Below, piece after piece: positions 23,249 through 31,278 of a DNA stretch of 41,103 nt. Every line of letters starts with the position of its first letter. The first letter of the stretch is position 1. The notes under the pieces were generated by a model. The model was not told the DNA's origin. It was given only the letters and a program-made list of their open reading frames with translations, and did no database searches. The translations under genes were made by a program, and so were the position numbers. The DNA is from Sphingobacterium sp. Its GTDB lineage: Bacteria > Bacteroidota > Bacteroidia > Sphingobacteriales > Sphingobacteriaceae. The stretch spans positions 1-41,103 of the forward strand of contig JALAGS010000106.1 of the NCBI GenBank assembly GCA_022712315.1, written 5' to 3'.

Positions 23249-24652
23249 CTATTTTTTGTTCACCGTATTTATTTCTACTTCTGATTTTCCTTTTAAGACG
23301 ATTCTTACAGGTTTTTCTTCCTGTAACTGTAGGTCTTTTTGAACTTGATTAGAATTGACATTCGCATTTGCAGAAACATTGATCCGTCTTGGTTGCCGTG
23401 GTTGAATATTTTCGACCCTTACTTCTTCAATTTTTGGTACGACCTTTACTTCTTCGATTATCGGTGAAACATTTTTTGATGGAGCAGGCTCTTTTTGAGG
23501 CTCTGCAAATTTGATTCGTTCGACACGTACCTCATCGATTATTTTCGGTGATTTTTGAGGTGGGGCAGATTTTTTCCCAGGTGCCCGGAATCGTATTTTA
23601 GCTTCTTGCTGATAAGCAGCGCTCGGCCGGGATTTCATTGGAGCTGCAATATCTTTTTTCGGCGGACTAGGCCGGGTTTCGTTAGCTTTGGGAGCACCTG
23701 GTTGCCTTGAGGCTGGCGGAGCTGTTAAAGGTTTAACAGGTGCCTCTTTTTCTGTTTTAGCCGGCGTTGTTTTCTGCGCCTCCACATGTGTTGAAAACAA
23801 GATAGAAATGGCTGCTGTCAGTAATAAGGTAAGCCCAGGCATTAGCAAGAGCCTACCTTTGGTTGTTCTTTTTTGTAACATAATTAATCGTTTTTTTGTT
23901 GTTAAGAAATTAAAATTACTGGCCGGTAATGCGTTTATATCAGGGGTGGATATACTCCACTCGATAATCAAATGTTGGTATCTCAATTTTTCATGAACCT
24001 GGACGACTGCATGATCTGCAAGGTATTCGTGCGTTTGTCGAATCGATTTTTGGATAAGATAGATAAAGGGATTGAACCAAAGAAGTATACACGATAGCTG
24101 CATGAAAAGTACATCGACAGAATGGTATTGATTCGCATGCGCTTGTTCATGGGCTATAATTGACTGATCAATAATTCCTTGTTGATAGGGTTCTTTGGGG
24201 ACATAAATTTTTTGAAAAAATGAAAATGGCGTTTTTAAACCTGTTATAACATAAATTGACTGATCATTGCTTGGTGCAGCAGCATGAATATAAGCCAAGA
24301 ATTTGCGATATAATAATAGCTGTTTCAGTAGTAATGCTAGGGTGATAACTGCATAAATCAGCAGAACAATGCTGTACCAATCGGTAGGACCGTGATGGGG
24401 AAGTGTTGAATCCGTTGTCTGCTGTATATTGACTGCTGCAATGGAGTGGGTAGCATTGTTTCCGTTATTGAATAAGTTTGGAACATCAAATGGGACAACA
24501 ATCTTGATCAAAGGAATGATGACAGACAAAGGAATAATCCCAAGTAAATAAAAGCGGTTAAATACGAGCAGCTTCTGATTGCGTAGTACCGACCAATAGA
24601 TAAGATAGAGTAAACCCGAACAGGTTATCAGTTTTCCAATGTATAGGATCAT
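23249..24652 (-). CDS. BlaR1/M56-family membrane metalloprotease with proline-rich tail
   Basis: 467 residues. Three membrane helices lie within residues 1-115, a fourth at 180-200 and a fifth at 268-290. The cytoplasmic zinc motif HEQAH is at 168-172, with EYLAD (209-213) giving the third ligand, as in M56 peptidases that cleave a BlaI-type repressor after a signal. Residues 295-440 form a low-complexity, Pro/Lys-rich tail with three copies of an I-[DE]-E-V-[RK]-V motif (371-377, 398-404, 407-413). It lacks a beta-lactam-binding domain, so the signal is unlikely to be a beta-lactam. It overlaps the upstream repressor gene by 4 bp. Confidence 0.88.
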   Translation of the reverse strand: MILYIGKLITCSGLLYLIYWSVLRNQKLLVFNRFYLLGIIPLSVIIPLIKIVVPFDVPNLFNNGNNATHSIAAVNIQQTTDSTLPHHGPTDWYSIVLLIYAVITLALLLKQLLLYRKFLAYIHAAAPSNDQSIYVITGLKTPFSFFQKIYVPKEPYQQGIIDQSIIAHEQAHANQYHSVDVLFMQLSCILLWFNPFIYLIQKSIRQTHEYLADHAVVQVHEKLRYQHLIIEWSISTPDINALPASNFNFLTTKKRLIMLQKRTTKGRLLLMPGLTLLLTAAISILFSTHVEAQKTTPAKTEKEAPVKPLTAPPASRQPGAPKANETRPSPPKKDIAAPMKSRPSAAYQQEAKIRFRAPGKKSAPPQKSPKIIDEVRVERIKFAEPQKEPAPSKNVSPIIEEVKVVPKIEEVRVENIQPRQPRRINVSANANVNSNQVQKDLQLQEEKPVRIVLKGKSEVEINTVNKK

Positions 24653-25023
24653 GTCTCTTTGTTTTTAATTTCAGAATCAATTATATTCTTCAGCTCTTCC
24701 AATTGCTCCTTGCTTAATTGTGATTGTTTTGTGAAAAAAGAAGCAAACTTTAATGCTGAATTGTCGAAGTAGGTTTCTACGATATCATTGACATGTGCTA
24801 AATAATAGTTGTCTTTATCGATTAATGAATAATACTCTCTCGAATTTCCATAAAGCACATAAGATATTGCCCCTTTTTCAGTCATTCGCTTCAATAATGT
24901 AGCAACAGTTGTCGGAGCAGGTTTGGGTTCGGAATAAGCTTCCATAATATCTTTCATAAACGCTTTTTTCATCTCCCAGATGTAGCCCATCAATTGTTCT
25001 TCTGTAGCTGATAATTTATTCAT
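24649..25023 (-). CDS. BlaI/MecI/CopY-family transcriptional repressor
   Basis: 124 residues with the BlaI winged helix (about residues 5-75; LSATEEQLMGYIWEMKKAF, TTVATLLKRMTEKGAISYVL). A C-terminal helical dimerisation segment (NIVETYFDNSALKFASFFTKQ region) follows. In this family the dimeric repressor sits on inverted repeats near the promoter and is cleaved by the M56 partner on induction. Here the partner gene overlaps it by 4 bp (translational coupling), and a 19-bp operator lies 19 bp upstream. The predicted promoter box is only 4 nt from the ATG, so its mRNA may be leaderless. Confidence 0.92.
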   Translation of the reverse strand: MNKLSATEEQLMGYIWEMKKAFMKDIMEAYSEPKPAPTTVATLLKRMTEKGAISYVLYGNSREYYSLIDKDNYYLAHVNDIVETYFDNSALKFASFFTKQSQLSKEQLEELKNIIDSEIKNKET

Positions 25024-25027
25024 ACTA

Positions 25028-25035
25028 CAAATATA
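25028..25035 (-). promoter_or_regulatory. BlaI-gene promoter -7 box
   Basis: TATATTTG on the minus strand exactly matches TAnnTTTG and lies 4 nt from the start codon at 25023, the same spacing as at the SpoU methyltransferase gene. The operator at 25042-25060 lies just upstream in the spacer. Confidence 0.6.
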
Positions 25036-25041
25036 GAATTC

Positions 25042-25060
25042 ATTCTACATATTGTAGAAT
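25042..25060. promoter_or_regulatory. BlaI-type operator
   Basis: ATTCTACA-TAT-TGTAGAAT: two perfect 8-bp arms (25042-25049 and 25053-25060) around TAT. Its core CTACA-N3-TGTAG matches the TACA/TGTA form recognised by BlaI/MecI repressors. It lies between the -33 and -7 positions of the promoter, so bound repressor would block transcription. Confidence 0.78.
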
Positions 25061-25448
25061 TAAAATATGTTAAATAATTATTTTTGATTTTATTTAGCTG
25101 ATTTTTAGTGTGTTAATTTGTTTCTTGCTGAAGGTAAATAAGGTTTTAGCAAACAAGGTTCTTCTTTTTGTCTTGAACATCAACGTTAAGTATATACAAA
25201 TAGTAATGGGGAGGGATATGGTCATATAACTTTTTGCGATAAAGAATCTGTCATTGCATCTGGATAAGCAGCGGATAAAAACTTTAGACGTTTCAGCGCG
25301 TGCGAAGGGGTATAAATAAAACAAAACTGAGATATTGTTATTATATACCTGTGTAAGGACACAGTGTGACCTTATCTCTTTGTAGGAAAATTGTTTTTTT
25401 GGATCGATTCATCCATTAAAGCAGCAGTAGGCAAACTTGAAATAAATA

Positions 25449-26024
25449 ATGGCAAAACTTTTTTTAGTCCGACATGGGCAGTCGCAATGGAATTTAGAAA
25501 ATCGCTTTACGGGTTGGCAAGATATTGATATTACCGAATTAGGACAGCAGGAAGCGCGAAAGGCTGGTGTGGCCTTAGCACATGAACCAATTGATATTGC
25601 TTATACTTCAACACTTATAAGAGCGCAGCATACATTAAAAATTATTTTGGACGAAATGGGAAATCCTCCCATTCCGATTGTGATAGATGCAGCATTGAAC
25701 GAGCGGGGCTATGGAAAACTTGAGGGGTTGAACAAGGACGAAACAGCAGAAAAATATGGGGCTGAGCAAGTGCATATCTGGCGTAGGTCTTTTGATGTTC
25801 CGCCACCAGGAGGGGAAAGCTTAAAAGATACTTACGAGCGTGTTATTCCCTACTATGAACATGTTATCGCTCCACAGCTGAAACTAGGGATGAATGTGCT
25901 TATTGTTGCGCACGGTAATAGCTTAAGGGCACTAATTATGTATTTAGAGCACCTTTCTCCGGAACAGATATTGGAACGGGAGATTGCTACCGGACAACCG
26001 ATCACGTATCAAATCGATAGATAA
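25449..26024 (+). CDS. gpmA: 2,3-bisphosphoglycerate-dependent phosphoglycerate mutase
   Basis: 191 residues. Glycolysis enzyme interconverting 3- and 2-phosphoglycerate. The phosphohistidine is His9 in [10 protein letters not shown]; the other active-site residues are Glu85 in LNERGYG and His155 in VAHGNSLRA. It is shorter than the 250-residue E. coli GpmA, as are other Bacteroidota forms, mainly through shortened loops in the middle. It starts with ATG at 25449 after AAATAAATA and stands alone, followed by a hairpin shared with the convergent gene. Confidence 0.93.
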   Translation: MAKLFLVRHGQSQWNLENRFTGWQDIDITELGQQEARKAGVALAHEPIDIAYTSTLIRAQHTLKIILDEMGNPPIPIVIDAALNERGYGKLEGLNKDETAEKYGAEQVHIWRRSFDVPPPGGESLKDTYERVIPYYEHVIAPQLKLGMNVLIVAHGNSLRALIMYLEHLSPEQILEREIATGQPITYQIDR

Positions 26025-26171
26025 GTATTATATATTCAAATACCAATTTTTGCTATTTGTTATTCGATTTGGTGGGATTTTATCAATAGCACTTTTTGAG
26101 AATCTACGTCAACATCAGAGGGCTATTGACTTATAGTTAGCTTAGTGACAAGCTCAAGATTGTGGTTGTTA

Positions 26172-26205
26172 AAAATCCTGCCATACGGATGATGTGCAGG
26201 ATTTT
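26172..26205. terminator. Terminator between gpmA and the beta-barrel gene
   Basis: AAAATCCTGC (26172-26181) and GCAGGATTTT (26196-26205) form a 10-bp stem with a 14-nt loop. A and T ends suit both strands; it lies 21 bp beyond the minus-strand stop. Confidence 0.72.
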
Positions 26206-26225
26206 ATTGCTTATATCTCTTTATT

Positions 26226-26750
26226 CTATTTCAAAACGAATTTAAATCCTAAAGAAAAACGCGATGGCTCGAAATTAGATCCATGGGAAAGGTTCCACCA
26301 AGGTTTCCAGTCGAAATGCATCGCCAATGGGGCAGAAGGAATTCTGAACTCTAGACCTAAGGCTGGACGGATTGCAAAGTCCGTATGTGTTTTTCCATCT
26401 TTCCAGTGGTAATCGTCATACCAGTCATCATGCCATTTGCCATAATCAATAAAGGATACCTGTGGACCAACACCAATATACCAAGAAAGACCGCGAGATC
26501 CCGGAATACGTTTGTTGTATGAATAATCAACGCCGATAACAGTAATATTGTCTCCAAATAATACTTGTGCGTTCCCGGCATCATTTCCACCAAAATTGTG
26601 CTTAATCTGTGGACCGAAAAGTGTTTGACCGTCGCCAACGTCTATTCCTAGACCAATAGCTGTGCGATAAGGTGTTTGTGCAGTTACTTGTTGATGAGCA
26701 ACAAATAGTAGCGTAAAAAGTGTTAGAAAAGGTAGAATTACTTTTTTCAT
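26226..26750 (-). CDS. Small outer-membrane beta-barrel-like protein
   Basis: 174 residues, signal peptide 1-24 (ending VTAQ), followed by about eight amphipathic strands with alternating hydrophobic residues (YRTAIGLGIDVG, NITVIGVDYSYNKRI, LSWYIGVGPQVSFIDY, FAIRPALGLEFRI, LAMHFDWKPWWNLS, SRFSLGFKFVLK) and a final aromatic/hydrophobic strand. The size and pattern suggest an eight-stranded outer-membrane barrel of the OmpA/porin-like type, with an exceptionally Trp/Asp/Tyr-rich turn (KWHDDWYDDYHWKDG). No function can be assigned. It is a single-gene unit. Confidence 0.72.
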   Translation of the reverse strand: MKKVILPFLTLFTLLFVAHQQVTAQTPYRTAIGLGIDVGDGQTLFGPQIKHNFGGNDAGNAQVLFGDNITVIGVDYSYNKRIPGSRGLSWYIGVGPQVSFIDYGKWHDDWYDDYHWKDGKTHTDFAIRPALGLEFRIPSAPLAMHFDWKPWWNLSHGSNFEPSRFSLGFKFVLK

Positions 26751-26928
26751 GATAAATTAAAAAAATTGAGTATTGAGTTTTCGGCTTCGAAAACTTTCGC
26801 TGTTGAAACAAATAGTTTGCCAAATATTTTTTTTAATGTTTTGATAAACGATAAATGGTCTGTAACTGCTTATCTTCTAATGTGTTTTTTTTATGGATAA
26901 TTTAAAATAACGCCAACTATTCAAGCAA

Positions 26929-26988
26929 TGGGATTGTTCCAGTTGCAAAGGGGCTGCTTTCAATAGCTAATCCGGGGTGGGATTGTTC
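26929..26988 (+). repeat. 11-bp direct repeat upstream of the small-gene pair
   Basis: TGGGATTGTTC occurs exactly at 26929-26939 and 26978-26988, 49 bp apart. The second copy lies 42 bp before the first small gene. It may be a regulatory site. Confidence 0.5.
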
Positions 26989-27030
26989 AATATCACTGAA
27001 CTGTTTTAATATTTCGCAAAGAAGAAAAAG

Positions 27031-27240
27031 ATGGAGAAACTAAAAATCAGTAAGAAAAGAATTGAAGACTGGATAGCGCAGGGATACGATGTGCTACAAG
27101 ATGGGAAATTAATTAAAATTGAGGGTGATCTACAGGAATTTCTACGGCAATTTGCGCAAGATACGGCAGATAATGTACCAAAGACCTACTTATTAAAAGA
27201 GCTGCTAACTTGGCCGGACGAAGAACTTGAAAAATTGTAA
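27031..27240 (+). CDS. Small protein of unknown function (first of a pair)
   Basis: 69 residues, no signal peptide, cytoplasmic. I do not recognise the family. It reads MEKLKISKKRIEDWIAQGYD and then KLIKIEGDLQEFLRQFAQDT, ending acidic (LLTWPDEELEKL). A helix-beta-helix arrangement is likely. It is followed after 8 bp by another small gene, so the two are probably cotranscribed. It is preceded by an 11-bp direct repeat. It could be one half of a toxin-antitoxin pair, or a regulator for its neighbour, but neither is shown. Confidence 0.6.
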   Translation: MEKLKISKKRIEDWIAQGYDVLQDGKLIKIEGDLQEFLRQFAQDTADNVPKTYLLKELLTWPDEELEKL

Positions 27241-27248
27241 TACGCATT

Positions 27249-27545
27249 ATGGAACAAATGAAAATAGCTACGGATAAAATTGTACCGCTTGATTTTGAAT
27301 CGGAGGAATTGCCTGTTGAAATTAGAGCGCTTCGTCCAGTCGTATTTCGAGAGGAAACTTCCTATTGGTGTTTACTGGGGCCAGATCCACATCAGGGTAT
27401 CTTCGGAAACGGTGAAACCGTTATGGATGCTTTAGCCGACTGGTTAGAAAACTTGCGTCTGCGTTTAAAGACTGTAGATGAGGACGATGAAGTAGCAAAT
27501 TATGCCAATGAAACCTTGCGGGCATCCAATCGGGACGTATGGTGA
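27249..27545 (+). CDS. Small acidic protein of unknown function (second of a pair), HicB-like segment
   Basis: 98 residues. I do not recognise it securely. Residues 33-63, from VFREETSYWCLLGPDPH to GIFGNGETVMDALADWLENL, resemble the pattern of HicB-like domains (a strand, then a G-x-G-E/D-T turn and a helix with A-L), which in other systems are antitoxins or RNA-binding modules. A HicA toxin is not recognisable beside it. It starts 8 bp after the preceding gene and ends in a charged tail (TVDEDDEVANYANETLRASNRDVW). Confidence 0.6.
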   Translation: MEQMKIATDKIVPLDFESEELPVEIRALRPVVFREETSYWCLLGPDPHQGIFGNGETVMDALADWLENLRLRLKTVDEDDEVANYANETLRASNRDVW

Positions 27546-27779
27546 AAGCTGGTACATCGCTCTATTGTATTGCCCAATGGAAAAAATGGTCTTTACAAAA
27601 CAGGGATCAATGGAAGAGGCTTGAGTAGTTGCCATGGGCAGTAATGTTTCAATCTAGATTTTCTCTGTCCAACCTGATTTATCCACCTTATGCAAAAAAG
27701 AACAAAGTTTTTAAATTGTTGAAGAAATGGATTTAGTCAATTGACAGGGGATATCTAAAAGACAGGTGCTCACGTTTCA

Positions 27780-28169
27780 TTAAAGGCTATCTGAAATGGA
27801 TTTAGTTTCCATTCGGTGACTTGTCAAACGATTGACCCGCAGTAGGAGTTCTTCTGGGCTAAAAGGCTTCACCATAAAATCTGAGGCGCCGAGGTCAAAT
27901 GCTTCAATCACCACTTCTTCTTGCCCCATGTTCGAAAGTACAATAACGGGAATTTTTTTCTCGAGCTTCTTAATGGAATAAAGAACTTCTATTCCGGAAG
28001 CAAATGGCATCATGATGTCAGTAATGATCAGATCCAGCTTCAGTGTGTTGATCTTTTCAATAGCTTCTTTTCCATTTGTAGTGACTATGACCTCATGACC
28101 TGCTTTCGTCAGTTTATATTCTATCGTCCGTAATATCAGCTCATTGTCTTCTGCAATTAAGATTACCAT
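27780..28169 (-). CDS. Stand-alone response regulator (receiver domain only)
   Basis: 129-residue CheY-like protein with only the receiver domain. Asp8 (AEDN) binds Mg, Asp51 in LIITDIMMP is the phosphorylation site, Ser79 and Lys101 (MVKPFSP) complete the active site. It has no output domain, so it probably acts by binding another protein. No histidine kinase is in the window. A promoter at 28423-28452 would give a leader of about 250 nt. The last 10 codons overlap one copy of a 14-bp direct repeat (27793-27806). Confidence 0.92.
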   Translation of the reverse strand: MVILIAEDNELILRTIEYKLTKAGHEVIVTTNGKEAIEKINTLKLDLIITDIMMPFASGIEVLYSIKKLEKKIPVIVLSNMGQEEVVIEAFDLGASDFMVKPFSPEELLLRVNRLTSHRMETKSISDSL

Positions 28170-28391
28170 TTTATTTCGTTATTAATATACTATTATGGAG
28201 GCCATGGCAAGTTCAGATTCAATTCCATATCTCACGAAAGGTATCGAAATATTTTACAATATATGGTTAGTTTGCAGCTTCTGTATGTATTTATGCAAGC
28301 TGAAAACATAGGTAGCAAAGAAGGACTTCAATAGCGAGAAGCTGTCTTGGCATTATGGAAAAATGATCGTAAAATCGCTTTTGGCTAATAT

Positions 28392-28418
28392 GAAATTCAA
28401 AGTCCCCAAGTGAATTTC
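28392..28418. promoter_or_regulatory. Inverted repeat GAAATTCA-N11-TGAATTTC
   Basis: Two perfect 8-bp arms (28392-28399 and 28411-28418) surround an 11-nt spacer. It overlaps the expected transcription start of the promoter at 28423-28452, so it could be an operator or form a 5' hairpin in the transcript. Confidence 0.5.
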
Positions 28419-28422
28419 TGCG

Positions 28423-28452
28423 CAAATATATCATTGTATTAGAAATATTCAA
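28423..28452 (-). promoter_or_regulatory. Minus-strand promoter, response regulator or small RNA
   Basis: TTG (28450-28452), a 19-bp spacer and TATATTTG (28423-28430) on the minus strand give an exact match to the Bacteroidota promoter. The next gene on the strand starts 247 nt downstream of the transcription start predicted near 28416. Confidence 0.62.
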
Positions 28453-28656
28453 GAAAAGAAAAGTATGAGTAGATGAATTTTATGCTAATTTGCTTTCAAT
28501 GAGCGAGGTATCCTCTTTTTTTTATAAAAAAGAATGGGTTGAGGATGAAAGATTGTAACATGTTGTTTCGCATAAGAGGGCTTAAAGGCCGACTGATGAT
28601 TTAACTCACATTATACAAGAATTATTCATTATATTTAGTTACCTAGTTAATTCGAT

Positions 28657-31173
28657 ATGTCATATAATATTCCTGATAATCTGAAAGGTCTTTCTGCAGC
28701 TGAAGTGAATGCTTCCAGATCTAAACATGGCTGGAATCAATTGAGAGACGATCACAAGAGTACCTGGTATGAACTGCTTGTGGATATCTTAAAGGAACCT
28801 ATGCTGATTCTGTTAATTATTATTTCCATCATTTATGTCCTTGTAGGAAATTATAGTGAGGCGGTATTTATGTTTGTCGCTATCATCGCTGTTACGGCAA
28901 TTTCTTTTTATCAGGACAACCGCAGCAAAAAGGCTCTTGAGGAGTTGGAAAAGCTGAATGAACCGTTAAGTACAGTCATTCGAAGTGGTAAAGTAATTGA
29001 AATTCCTACGCACGAAATTGTTGTCGGCGACCTCTGTATTACCGAAGAGGGGCGGATTATAAACGCCGATGGTTATATTTTGCACAGTAACGATTTTTCT
29101 GTCAATGAATCTTCACTGACGGGAGAGAGTTTTTCTGTTTTTAAGGATAGTAAATCCGAAGATAATCTAGTCTACAGCGGTACAGTGACAGTCTCTGGCC
29201 TAGCTGTGTTTGAAGTGACAAAAATCGGTAAAGAGACGCGTGTTGGGAAGATAGGCGAATCGATTAAAAATATCAAAGAGGAAATCTCACCATTGCAAGT
29301 GCAAATCCAAAAGTTTGTAAAAGCAATGGCAATTGTCGGCATCATCATTTTTTTATTGGTATGTCTATACAGTTTTATTGACAGCGGCAATTTAGTTGCG
29401 AGCTTACTCAATGGGCTTACTTTGGCAATGTCTGTATTGCCGGAAGAAATTCCCGTTGCATTCACAACTTTTATGGCACTGGGCGCATGGAAACTCATGC
29501 GTGAAGGGATCATAATAAAAAGAAGTAGTATTGTAGAAACTTTAGGAAGCACTACAGTGATTTGTACAGATAAAACCGGGACTATTACGGAGAATTCGAT
29601 GCAATTAAAATACCTGTACGATTATACTACTGACACATCCTATGAACAGGAAAGGTTTGGTGAGGCGAATTTAAGTGAACTTATCGATTATGCGATGTGG
29701 AGCAGTGAACCTGTACCTTTTGATCCTATGGAAATCACCCTGCATAAAATATATGAAAAAACACAAAGGCAGGATGTAAGAAAAGAATATCGGTTATTTC
29801 ACGAATATCCTTTAGAAGGCAAGCCCCCCATGATGACCCATCTTTTTGAAAACTCGGAGAAAGATCGGATTATTGCTGCCAAAGGGGCACCTGAGGCAAT
29901 TCTTAGTGTATCCAAGCTCTCTGATCATGAAAAAGATAAAATTAGAGCTATTATTAAGTCCTATGGGCAGGAGGGGTTTCGTTTATTGGGCGTGGGCAAA
30001 GCGAAATTCGAAGGAAATAATTTTCCTGCAAAACAACAGGATTTTGAATTCCAGTTTTTGGGATTGACGGTATTTTATGATCCGCCCAAAAAAGGTATTC
30101 ATGAAGTGTTCCATCATATTTACGCGGCGGGTATTAGAGTCAAGGTAATCACGGGCGACAATGCTGACACGACTAAAGCAATTGCAGCTCAAGCTGGAAT
30201 TCGTGTTTCGGCACCACCGGTCAACGGCAGTGAAATCGTAAGCCGATCTGAGCAAGAAATCATGGCTATCGCAGAAGAAACAACACTATTTACCAGAATG
30301 TTCCCTGACGCTAAATTGGCCGTTGTAAATGCGCTGAAAAAGAAAGGCGAGGTCGTTGCGATGCTTGGTGATGGCGTAAACGATGGTCCAGCATTAAAAG
30401 CCGCCCATATCGGCGTTGCTATGGGCAATAAAGGTACTGAAATAGCAAAATCAGCTGCCGCACTGATTATTACAAATGACGATTTACAAAAGCTTATCAT
30501 AGGTATAGCAGCGGGAAGAAGAATTTATGCAAACATCAAGAAGGCGGTTCAATATATTATTTCTATTCATATACCCATCATTTTGACCGTATCCCTGCCG
30601 CTGTTTTTAGGCTGGGTATTTCCGCAGATTTTTAGTCCTGTGCACGTGATCTTTCTTGAATTGGTCATGGGGCCCACCTGCTCGATCGTATATGAAAATG
30701 AACCTATTGAAAAGAATATGATGAAGCGACCTCCCAGGGCTATGAGCGATACTTTTTTGAGTATAAATGAGCTTGGGATAAGCATTGTTCAAGGTGTGGC
30801 CATCACGATAGGGATTTTATTTGTCTATCAGTTTGCAGTACAGCAGGGAGGAACGGAGGAAAAAACGAGGGCAATGGTGTTCGCTACGTTAATCTTTGCT
30901 AATATTTTGTTGAGTTACGCCAATCGGTCTTTCTACTACAGTATCATTGAAAGTTTTAAAAATCGAAACTTACTGCTCCTGGGGATTTCGATGGCTGTGC
31001 TACTATTTTTAGCAGTGATACTCTATGTACCGCCAGTCGCCCAATTCTTTGACGTAATGGCACTGAGTGGGGATGAATTGGGAATTGCACTCGCAGTCGC
31101 TGCGCTATCTGTTTTATGGTTCGAGATCTATAAATTGGTCAAAAGGATTGCAAAGGGATCATTGGAGATCTAA
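28657..31173 (+). CDS. P-type ATPase, cation-transporting (Ca2+-ATPase-like)
   Basis: 838 residues, ion pump driven by ATP. The parts in order are the cation-ATPase N-terminal domain (about 1-40), two membrane helices, the actuator domain with LTGES (154-158), TM3/4 with PEEIP (262-266), the phosphorylation site Asp305 in CTDKTGTITE, the nucleotide-binding part (about 320-500), TGDNADT and GDGVNDGPALKAAHIGVAMG near residue 590, and six C-terminal helices. This layout fits P2-type pumps (calcium or other divalent cation); PEEIP in TM4 is a variant of the PEGLP signature and does not decide the ion. It stands alone on this strand. Confidence 0.9.
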   Translation: MSYNIPDNLKGLSAAEVNASRSKHGWNQLRDDHKSTWYELLVDILKEPMLILLIIISIIYVLVGNYSEAVFMFVAIIAVTAISFYQDNRSKKALEELEKLNEPLSTVIRSGKVIEIPTHEIVVGDLCITEEGRIINADGYILHSNDFSVNESSLTGESFSVFKDSKSEDNLVYSGTVTVSGLAVFEVTKIGKETRVGKIGESIKNIKEEISPLQVQIQKFVKAMAIVGIIIFLLVCLYSFIDSGNLVASLLNGLTLAMSVLPEEIPVAFTTFMALGAWKLMREGIIIKRSSIVETLGSTTVICTDKTGTITENSMQLKYLYDYTTDTSYEQERFGEANLSELIDYAMWSSEPVPFDPMEITLHKIYEKTQRQDVRKEYRLFHEYPLEGKPPMMTHLFENSEKDRIIAAKGAPEAILSVSKLSDHEKDKIRAIIKSYGQEGFRLLGVGKAKFEGNNFPAKQQDFEFQFLGLTVFYDPPKKGIHEVFHHIYAAGIRVKVITGDNADTTKAIAAQAGIRVSAPPVNGSEIVSRSEQEIMAIAEETTLFTRMFPDAKLAVVNALKKKGEVVAMLGDGVNDGPALKAAHIGVAMGNKGTEIAKSAAALIITNDDLQKLIIGIAAGRRIYANIKKAVQYIISIHIPIILTVSLPLFLGWVFPQIFSPVHVIFLELVMGPTCSIVYENEPIEKNMMKRPPRAMSDTFLSINELGISIVQGVAITIGILFVYQFAVQQGGTEEKTRAMVFATLIFANILLSYANRSFYYSIIESFKNRNLLLLGISMAVLLFLAVILYVPPVAQFFDVMALSGDELGIALAVAALSVLWFEIYKLVKRIAKGSLEI

Positions 31174-31278
31174 GGATAGGATGCCCATATGGTGTCATAT
31201 GCGCTCACTTGATGGAGTAATCATTAATACGTTGCAGCGATTTCTATATTGATTCGAAGGAAAAAAGTTTTAGGAATC

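Larger units (their letters stand above)
25024..25448. other. Gap between the BlaI-like gene and gpmA
   Basis: 425 bases. The left part carries the BlaI operator and promoter (25028-25060). The right part, upstream of gpmA, has an inverted repeat CTGTGT-AAGG-ACACAG (25349-25364) and TATCTCTTTG, a weak relative of the -7 box. The middle shows only a doubtful 76-residue reading on the minus strand. Confidence 0.6.
28170..28656. other. Gap between the response regulator and the P-type ATPase gene
   Basis: 487 bases between divergent genes. It holds a minus-strand promoter (28423-28452) with an 8-bp inverted repeat (28392-28418), and a weaker hairpin CAGCTT-N16-AAGCTG (28275-28302). Near the ATPase start, TATATTTAG lies at 28629-28637, close to but not a match for the -7 box. 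No open frame of note. Confidence 0.6.

Noticed and set aside
25094..25324. A 76-codon frame on the minus strand between the BlaI gene and gpmA
   Set aside because: Composition is that of AT-rich spacer, there is no family signature and no promoter box; left out as a gene.
31174..31278. Terminator between the P-type ATPase and GDPD genes
   Set aside because: I looked for a stem with a U-run and found none of quality in the 105-bp convergent gap.
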